Shown in pieces: positions 58,937 to 64,000 of a DNA stretch of 64,000 nucleotides. Both the position numbers and the translations under genes were made by a program. Numbering within the stretch: the stretch's first letter is position 1; the number at the start of each line of letters is the position of its first letter. The notes under the pieces were generated by a model, which did no database searches, was not told the DNA's origin, and saw only the letters and a program-made list of their open reading frames with translations. The stretch comes from Myroides phaeus (GTDB lineage: Bacteria > Bacteroidota > Bacteroidia > Flavobacteriales > Flavobacteriaceae), in NCBI RefSeq assembly GCF_900099675.1, contig NZ_FNDQ01000004.1, positions 117,415-181,414 on the forward strand. Direction: 5' to 3'.

Positions 58937-59551
58937 TTATTCCGAATGTACAATCGTTCTGAAAGTCAAATTTATACGAGGAGTTTTAACCATTTTAGTT
59001 GGAGGTAAACGATGTAACCAATTGGTTTGTGTTGTCCCTTTCATCACTAATAAGCTGCCGTGCTCTAAAACAACTTCAATCTTCTTTTTGGTTTCTTTAT
59101 GCTTAAATGCAAACTTGCGAATAGCGCCAAAACTCAAAGAAGCAATTGCTCCGTCCTTTTTAAGGTCTCTTTCTCCATCGCTGTGCCACGCCATCCCCTC
59201 TTCGCCATTGTGGTACAGATTAAGTAAACACGAATTATAAGTGTCTCCAGTCTTTTCCTCAACTATTTTCTTTAATGCTAATAAATTATCTGTCCAAGGC
59301 AAAGCTGTTTTTGTGATTTGAGAATACGTATAAGTAAAAGGGAGATCACCATACCACGCTACTTTACGTTTGGTAACTACCTTTTTTCCAATGATGATTG
59401 CTTCGTCATTTTTCCATATAATCTCATTCATCAAACGCTGAAAGTACTCATCACTCTCGCTTCTATTAACAACCACTCCATAGTAATTCACTTCTCCATC
59501 AAAGGGAAGCAAATTCATTGGTTCATCAAAAAAACTATTAAACAAGTCCAT
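58937..59551 (-). CDS. AlkB-like 2-oxoglutarate/Fe(II) dioxygenase
   Basis: A 204-residue dioxygenase. The iron site is HSD in MAWHSDGERDL (His and Asp) with the distal His in NWLHRLP, and the 2-oxoglutarate Arg in PRINLTFR. NLYHNGEEGMAWHSD is the classic AlkB signature. Such enzymes remove alkyl groups from DNA or RNA bases, or from proteins in some branches. It is close to the ALKBH2/3-like group of bacteria in which the nucleotide-recognition lid is short. It is a single gene with no adaptive-response neighbours. Confidence 0.88.
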   Translation of the reverse strand: MDLFNSFFDEPMNLLPFDGEVNYYGVVVNRSESDEYFQRLMNEIIWKNDEAIIIGKKVVTKRKVAWYGDLPFTYTYSQITKTALPWTDNLLALKKIVEEKTGDTYNSCLLNLYHNGEEGMAWHSDGERDLKKDGAIASLSFGAIRKFAFKHKETKKKIEVVLEHGSLLVMKGTTQTNWLHRLPPTKMVKTPRINLTFRTIVHSE

Positions 59552-59633
59552 ATCGTATCTTTTGATACAAGTTTAAGTATAAAAGAAATAGTTTAAATAA
59601 GAAATAATGCGAATAATTAGCGCTAAAATTGTC

Positions 59634-60128
59634 TTATTTACGCTTTTTAAGAAACTTAATTGCCCAATCATAATGACTTGATGTAGCCGAAATGATATAA
59701 GACCCTAAAGACGTACTGCCTGTCCACTTATAAAATTTCTTCTGAAATAATTGCTCATTACTATGTTTGCCTATGATATCAAGCAATAATTGATGTGAAC
59801 TTTGAAGTAGTTCAATAGCCGATATACCTGGAGTATGTTGGTACATCTGATGAATAGCTATATTTAATTGAGGAGTAGTTTTCCAAGTGTACCCCTCAGC
59901 TGGCATTACAGGTTTACCCCCTTGAATTCCAACTGTGTACCACTGTTCAAACAGTAAGTGCCAATGGTGTAAGTGCATCAACACGTCTCTTCTATTTCTG
60001 TTTAAAGAAGGTATTTCAAACTCGTGTTGCAACTCCTCTTCAGATAAGTTTGCAACCAATAACATTAGCTGAGAAAAGTTCTTTTCAGCTAAATGTAATA
60101 ACTCGTCTTTCGTAATTGGCCTACTCAT
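59634..60128 (-). CDS. ClbS/DfsB-like four-helix protein (DUF1706)
   Basis: A 164-residue protein. RDVLMHLHHWHLLFEQWY (residues about 47-64) is the family hallmark, and GKPVMPAEGYTWKTTPQLN and SLGSYIISATSSHYDWAIKFLKK complete the bundle. The ClbS branch hydrolyses colibactin and DfsB-like proteins are related; the substrate of this member is unknown. It is 12 bp downstream of the 60141-60680 gene and may be cotranscribed with it and with 60685-61818. Confidence 0.8.
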   Translation of the reverse strand: MSRPITKDELLHLAEKNFSQLMLLVANLSEEELQHEFEIPSLNRNRRDVLMHLHHWHLLFEQWYTVGIQGGKPVMPAEGYTWKTTPQLNIAIHQMYQHTPGISAIELLQSSHQLLLDIIGKHSNEQLFQKKFYKWTGSTSLGSYIISATSSHYDWAIKFLKKRK

Positions 60129-60140
60129 TTTTGAAGTATC

Positions 60141-60680
60141 TTAACTGCGGTATTGATCTAAACGTTGGTTTAACTTATCCAATAAGTCTTGTTGTGAAGT
60201 AGCTAAAAACGTCATATTAATAAACACAGACGTTCCGTAGTTTTTTAGATTAGCTTCCATTGACTTGCGTTTGATAAAGTTTGTCTGTTTGTCGATGTAT
60301 TCTTGGGGATTAAGAACATAAACCATAATAAACTTATTACTCTTTACTTGACATTCGACAAATGAAAACACATCTTCCCAAGGAATTAACCCATTGACCA
60401 CTGATGTTGCATTATCCGTAATCCCTTGATTATCGATGATTAGCCCCGGTCGCTTGTCAAACAATTTTATTGCAAACAGGTATGAACCGTAACCAAAAAA
60501 AACGATACACAACAAGGCAATTGCAATTGTAAACACATATGAATCTAATATCCAGTTATCGGGGGATTTAGAGGATACAGCTAAGATTAATACACCTGCT
60601 GCCACCAAGAGTAGTGTTCCTATTAAATACAAGAACAACCTACCTTTCTTAATTGCTATTCTAATTGGGGTGATATTCAT
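60141..60680 (-). CDS. STM3941-like membrane protein
   Basis: A 179-residue protein with two hydrophobic helices (residues about 15-35 and 47-70) followed by a beta-rich domain: RPGLIIDNQGITDNATSVVNGLIPWEDVFSFVE is typical of the STM3941 family, with unknown function. It lies 4 bp after the GNAT fusion and 12 bp before the ClbS-like gene, so an operon is likely. No catalytic residues are visible. Confidence 0.7.
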   Translation of the reverse strand: MNITPIRIAIKKGRLFLYLIGTLLLVAAGVLILAVSSKSPDNWILDSYVFTIAIALLCIVFFGYGSYLFAIKLFDKRPGLIIDNQGITDNATSVVNGLIPWEDVFSFVECQVKSNKFIMVYVLNPQEYIDKQTNFIKRKSMEANLKNYGTSVFINMTFLATSQQDLLDKLNQRLDQYRS

Positions 60681-60684
60681 AGGG

Positions 60685-61818
60685 TTATTTTAAAGACAAG
60701 ACATACTGTGCCATCTCACGCATTCTGTTTTTCAAAGGTGTTGGCTCTAATACAAAGTCATATGTATGTGTGAAACCGAATTTCAAAGGAATTGAAACAC
60801 TTACTTCATTTTCTCGTTCAACACAATAGATAATCTCTTCTGTGATTACCTCTCCTTTAATCAAGTTAACCATTGCCTCTACAACCTCAGTACCAAATCG
60901 CTTATTTTGAGCAGACTCCTTTAACCACAAGCCTATTTCCACAGATTCATTATTAATGTCATTTAGTGCACAACTACCGATAAACTCCTTTGTTTGCTTG
61001 TCTAAAATAGCTAATACAAGTGCTGTTCCATATGTAACTTCAATGCGAGAACGACGAATATATTCCTGCATAAACTCACGGCTACCTGTAGGGTCAAAAC
61101 TCAAGTATTTAGCCACCGCAGGTGTTAAGTTTGCCATTAAGTCGTCTAAGTGATTGTCGTTTATTACAACCAACTCCAAACGATCTGTTAGCCACGTTTT
61201 ATTTAAGTCAAACGGCTTGCGCTCTTGGTCTTTTACCATTTTAACGATAGTCAGTAAGTCGTACAAAATACCTTGTTCAATCTCATCATTGGCAACTACC
61301 TGTTCTAAAACCGGTTGATAAGCACACAACACCTCTTTTGTGTAATACCAAGACAAGTCAAACATATTACCCATATCAGTTGTTGTCCAATACAGTTTAT
61401 CCGTATCTGCATCAACAAACTCTGCCCATAGAAAAGGAGAGTCGGCTTGTAGCGTACCAAAAAAGTCTGGAACGTTCTCAAACTCATTACCATCTCTAAA
61501 CGTTTCCCACTGAAAACCAACAGCCTTGGCTATCTTCATAATTACGCGAAGCATTAAATCTTGGTTGTGATAGCCTGTTTTTAATACTTGAAACAGCTTA
61601 ATTAACACAGCAGGAGTAACTAATACCACTCCTCCTTGGTGTTCAACATTATTTGCTAAGTTAAACAATGCCATTCTACTCGTAGCAGGATTTAACTCTT
61701 GCAACTGCTCAATAAACACTGGTAAATCATCCGTTCTACCGTTCCAATGTACTAATCTATCCCATTGAATAGAATTAAAATCTATCTGTTCTAATGCCTC
61801 TATCGTAAACATATTCAA
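60685..61818 (-). CDS. GNAT acetyltransferase with an extra N-terminal domain
   Basis: A 377-residue protein. The C-terminal part (about residues 205-370) is a GNAT domain with FIGSCALNDINNESVEIGLWLKESAQNKRFGTEVVEAM, which closely matches the separate GNAT protein at 61876-62409 (FIGCCGIHDVNDESISLGIWLKESAFGKGYGSELINGL). The N-terminal 200 residues are helical and belong to no family I recognise. The gene probably arose by duplication and fusion. It ends 4 bp before the STM3941-like gene. Substrate unknown. Confidence 0.75.
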   Translation of the reverse strand: MNMFTIEALEQIDFNSIQWDRLVHWNGRTDDLPVFIEQLQELNPATSRMALFNLANNVEHQGGVVLVTPAVLIKLFQVLKTGYHNQDLMLRVIMKIAKAVGFQWETFRDGNEFENVPDFFGTLQADSPFLWAEFVDADTDKLYWTTTDMGNMFDLSWYYTKEVLCAYQPVLEQVVANDEIEQGILYDLLTIVKMVKDQERKPFDLNKTWLTDRLELVVINDNHLDDLMANLTPAVAKYLSFDPTGSREFMQEYIRRSRIEVTYGTALVLAILDKQTKEFIGSCALNDINNESVEIGLWLKESAQNKRFGTEVVEAMVNLIKGEVITEEIIYCVERENEVSVSIPLKFGFTHTYDFVLEPTPLKNRMREMAQYVLSLK

Positions 61819-61875
61819 TCAACCTATTATAAAAAAGTTCAAAAAGCTACTGCCTTTTGAACTCTAAATTATTTA

Positions 61876-62409
61876 TTACTTCTTTGCGTTGTCCTTGCGG
61901 TACTGAAGCATATTTAATACTTTCTCCTCACTAATATTACGCACGAAGTCACTGTGGTAAACATACCCTAACTTCTCAGCGATCTTAATACTACCGTGGT
62001 TGTTTTTCTCTACATTGTAAATTAAGTAATCAACATCTAAGTTTTCGTTTACATAACGCTCTAAACCATTGATTAACTCACTTCCATATCCTTTTCCAAA
62101 AGCAGACTCTTTTAACCAGATTCCCAATGAAATAGACTCGTCATTTACATCGTGAATACCACAACATCCAATGAATTCTTTAGTGTTTTTATCAGTTGCC
62201 ACTAAGGTAATATCTGTTCCTTTTTCTAATACGTCTAAACTGTAATCGATAAATCCTTGTGTATCTTCAATTTTTCCAGTTGGAATAAACGGAAGAAACT
62301 TAGCTACTGTAGGGGTCAATTCGCGAAAGATATCTTCTTTAAAAGCGTCTTTAACTACTTCAAAAGATAATCTTTCTGTAGTGAACTGAATGTCTTTACT
62401 AAATCCCAT
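61876..62409 (-). CDS. GNAT-family N-acetyltransferase (RimJ/RimL type)
   Basis: A 177-residue acetyltransferase with LVATDKNTKEFIGCCGIHDVN, GKGYGSELINGL as the acetyl-CoA motif A and VEKNNHGSIKIAEKLGYVY as motif B. The sequence is of the RimJ/RimL group that acetylates protein N-termini or small amines. It is 5 bp after the methyltransferase gene. Its paralogue is the C-terminal domain of the next gene (60685-61818), 57 bp away. Confidence 0.85.
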   Translation of the reverse strand: MGFSKDIQFTTERLSFEVVKDAFKEDIFRELTPTVAKFLPFIPTGKIEDTQGFIDYSLDVLEKGTDITLVATDKNTKEFIGCCGIHDVNDESISLGIWLKESAFGKGYGSELINGLERYVNENLDVDYLIYNVEKNNHGSIKIAEKLGYVYHSDFVRNISEEKVLNMLQYRKDNAKK

Positions 62410-62414
62410 ATATA

Positions 62415-63032
62415 TTATTTTTTATTTTTATTAAACTGGCAGTACACAAAGTTCTGTTTTGTGTCAAATGGTGTGATGTGATCATCGTACAAGCTATTGT
62501 TCAAAGTAAATTTCTCTGCAAACACAGCTGTTAAATCCTCACTATTATATTGTTTGATATCTAATCCACTACAACGCAATGGTCCATTCTTTGAAAAAGT
62601 AGCCACAACTAACGCATCAGTAACCGACTCGTTTACGATGGCTTGATAAGCTGCAATATCTTGTGGGGTTGTCAAAAAGTGAAACACCGCTCTATCGTGC
62701 CATATCGCGTACTTTTCTGTGGGTTTAAAATCAACAACGTTACTTTCAATCCACTTTACTTGCTTAGCGCGTTCGCCCAAACGAGCTTGTGCACGTAGCA
62801 AGGCATTTTTAGAAATGTCCATAACCGTAATATCTGTGTATCCCTGCTCTAAAAGAAAGTCAACTAAATTACTATCACCTCCTCCAATGTCTATAATCTT
62901 AGCCTCTTTTGGAAGTTTACTGTTTTCTATAAATTGTAGTGAATGCACTGGTTTTATTTGTGTCCAACTTACCTGTTCTGGTGTTTTCGACTTATAAACT
63001 TCTTCCCAATGTGCTTTTTCATTACTTGTCAT
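62415..63032 (-). CDS. Class I SAM-dependent methyltransferase
   Basis: A 205-residue protein. Motif I IIDIGGGDSNLVDFLLEQG (about residues 46-64) binds SAM, DITVMDISKNAL is motif II, and DRAVFHFLT is motif IV. The N-terminal HWEEVYKSKTPEQVSWTQ is that of the Methyltransf_12/thiopurine-type proteins. Substrate unknown. It is the first gene of the run with the GNAT genes. A terminator-like hairpin lies 72 bp upstream of its start codon, within what may be its leader. Confidence 0.85.
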   Translation of the reverse strand: MTSNEKAHWEEVYKSKTPEQVSWTQIKPVHSLQFIENSKLPKEAKIIDIGGGDSNLVDFLLEQGYTDITVMDISKNALLRAQARLGERAKQVKWIESNVVDFKPTEKYAIWHDRAVFHFLTTPQDIAAYQAIVNESVTDALVVATFSKNGPLRCSGLDIKQYNSEDLTAVFAEKFTLNNSLYDDHITPFDTKQNFVYCQFNKNKK

Positions 63033-63103
63033 ACTACATTGTTTTTATCTGAAAAGCAAAAATAACAAAACCACGACAACAATGGTGTTATTTAAAACAA
63101 AAA

Positions 63104-63129
63104 AAGCCACAAGATAAGTCTTGTAGCTT
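63104..63129 (-). terminator. Terminator upstream of the methyltransferase gene
   Basis: Stem AAGCCACAAGA / TCTTGTAGCTT (one mismatch) with a 4-nt loop, followed on the minus strand by seven U. No minus-strand gene ends here, so it could end a short leader or sRNA that begins near the -7 box at 63237-63244. Confidence 0.65.
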
Positions 63130-63236
63130 AATGATTGATTTGAATTAGTTAGTGTATAGTTATTTTCTTTTACTTTTTAAGAGGAAAATAGGCGTCACAT
63201 TCCCTTTAGAAGTATAATTTTTAACCTGTACATTAA

Positions 63237-63244
63237 CAAATATA
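63237..63244 (-). promoter_or_regulatory. -7-like element for a possible leader RNA
   Basis: Minus strand TATATTTG, matching TAnnTTTG, 108 bp upstream of the terminator at 63104-63129. No clear -33 TTG. Together they would give a short minus-strand RNA of about 130 nt in the 480-bp gap 63033-63515. Confidence 0.35.
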
Positions 63245-63515
63245 ATAATTTATCAGAATACTTCATCATCGTTTTCTATTTAAAATAGCCTATACAAACT
63301 CAGTAAAAACAAGCATTTCTTCTATGTATCTTATTTTTTTAAAATAAATCCCATTAATTCTTTCAAAAATATCTCTCTCATTTATAAGTAGATATAAATT
63401 TATATAGGGAAAAATGCGAATATCCCATTTTTTAGTCCCCGTAAAACTTGCAGAAACAAAAAACTCGTAGTATGTTTGCAATCGCAAATAAGCAGTAGTA
63501 TATATGCTTTTGCAA

Positions 63516-63601
63516 CGGAGAGGTGCCGGAGTGGTAACGGAGCAGATTGCTAATCTGTCATCGGGTAACCGATGCCAGGGTTCGAGTCCCTGTCTCTCCG
63601 C
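63516..63601 (+). tRNA. tRNA-Ser (anticodon GCT)
   Basis: Acceptor stem CGGAGAG / CTCTCCG, D arm GCCGGAGTGGTAACGGAGC, anticodon loop TTGCTAA with GCT at 63549-63551, a long variable arm CATCGGGTAACCGATG typical of class II tRNA-Ser, and T arm AGGGTTCGAGTCCCT. It reads AGC/AGU codons. CCA is not encoded. Confidence 0.95.
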
Positions 63602-63610
63602 TAAGTTTTT

Positions 63611-63685
63611 CGGGGTGTAGCGTAGCCCGGTCATCGCGCCTGGTTTGGGACCAGGAGGTCGCAGGTTCGAATCCTGCCACCCCGA
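63611..63685 (+). tRNA. tRNA-Pro (anticodon TGG), copy 1
   Basis: Acceptor stem CGGGGTG / CACCCCG, D arm with GTAGCGTAGCCCGGTCATCGC, anticodon stem CTGGT / ACCAG with loop TTTGGGA (TGG), T arm GCAGGTTCGAATCCTGC. Ends without CCA. Confidence 0.95.
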
Positions 63686-63727
63686 CGAAATAACTTAGAC
63701 AATAAAATATACTAAAGATGACCCAAT

Positions 63728-63802
63728 CGGGGTGTAGCGTAGCCCGGTCATCGCGCCTGGTTTGGGACCAGGAGGTCGCAGGTTCGAATCCTGCCACCCC
63801 GA
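63728..63802 (+). tRNA. tRNA-Pro (anticodon TGG), copy 2
   Basis: Identical to copy 1 over all 75 positions, 42 bp downstream on the same strand. The pair and tRNA-Ser lie in one transcript that ends at the terminator at 63809. Confidence 0.95.
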
Positions 63803-63808
63803 CAAAAA

Positions 63809-63837
63809 GGAATCACTGTTTAGTGGTTCCTTTTTTT
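63809..63837 (+). terminator. Terminator of the tRNA cluster
   Basis: Stem GGAATCACT / AGTGGTTCC with loop GTTT and seven T residues, 6 bp after the second tRNA-Pro. Confidence 0.9.
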
Positions 63838-64000
63838 ATACCCATAAACTAATGAATAAGCAATTTTTACAAAAGCTGTATCGTCAATACTTAAACCATT
63901 ACTTCGGATCAGGTGCAAAAGTTGGGGACTAAGCAAAAAGTTTCGTCAATCTAAACAGGAAAAATGACTTATCTCTTACACCTCTATACATCATTCTAAA
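63838..64000. other. Right edge, no gene supported
   Basis: A 26-codon frame MNKQFLQKLYRQYLNHYFGS... (63852-63932) is present but too short for a call. It could be a remnant of a gene next to the tRNA cluster. Otherwise empty. Confidence 0.3.

Noticed and set aside
63290..63797. Minus-strand frames with GFEPATSWSQTRRDDRATLHP-type sequence
   Set aside because: They are the antisense of the tRNA-Ser and tRNA-Pro genes, a well-known false-gene artefact.
63852..63932. 26-codon frame after the tRNA cluster
   Set aside because: Too short and unrecognised; listed only as a possible gene remnant.

Overview
The window looks like a chromosomal segment from a member of the Flavobacteriaceae (Bacteroidota). 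It is AT-rich, many genes carry the Bacteroidota -7 promoter element TAnnTTTG, and few starts have a Shine-Dalgarno sequence. The gene content also fits: DUF6266, DUF3137, LytTR/His_kinase pairs, a carboxypeptidase-D-like domain on the TonB receptor, and a type II-C CRISPR with a long GTTGTG... repeat. A urease-positive relative of Myroides is my best guess, but that is inference.

Layout. 1-3.0 kb: a probable Panacea (DUF4065) toxin-antitoxin pair inside about 2 kb of palindrome-rich interspersed repeats. 3.1-10.7 kb: AraC regulator, then a complete urease operon on the minus strand (unknown secreted protein, ureA, ureB, ureC, ureE, ureF, ureG, ureD, urea transporter). 11.7-19.0 kb: a second minus-strand operon (hypA, hypB, a second ureE-like gene, a lipoprotein binding protein, a FecCD-type permease, an ABC ATPase, a GNAT acetyltransferase, a TonB-dependent receptor). 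It reads as a nickel import and delivery module serving urease, because no hydrogenase is present in the window. Both operons have an almost identical 35-bp element 21-24 bp upstream of a -7 box, which suggests one shared regulator. 19.9-22.4 kb: an MFS transporter and a secreted protein.

22.7-37.2 kb: a type II-C CRISPR-Cas locus. The tracrRNA is on the minus strand upstream of cas9; cas9-cas1-cas2 are on the plus strand, followed by an array of 107 spacers of 30 nt between 50-nt repeats. tracrRNA complementarity shows that crRNAs are read from the minus strand. The array contains a duplicated block of spacers and two other duplicated spacers. The last repeat is split by about 45 nt, and a decayed repeat lies about 1.2 kb farther on.

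37.2-47 kb: lipoproteins, a MORN-repeat protein, DUF6266, a DUF3137 membrane protein, a LytTR two-component pair and a zeta-type toxin with a small partner. 47.1-54.3 kb: the complete histidine operon hisG-D-C-B-H-A-F-IE, preceded by a 19-residue leader peptide with five consecutive His codons and a terminator, that is, a classical attenuator. 54.5-63 kb: two bacterial PH-domain membrane proteins, one with a four-fold Cys/His-rich 18-residue repeat, then a DUF4397 lipoprotein, an AlkB-like dioxygenase, a ClbS/DfsB-like protein, two related GNAT proteins and a methyltransferase. 63.5-63.8 kb: tRNA-Ser(GCT) and two identical tRNA-Pro(TGG) genes.
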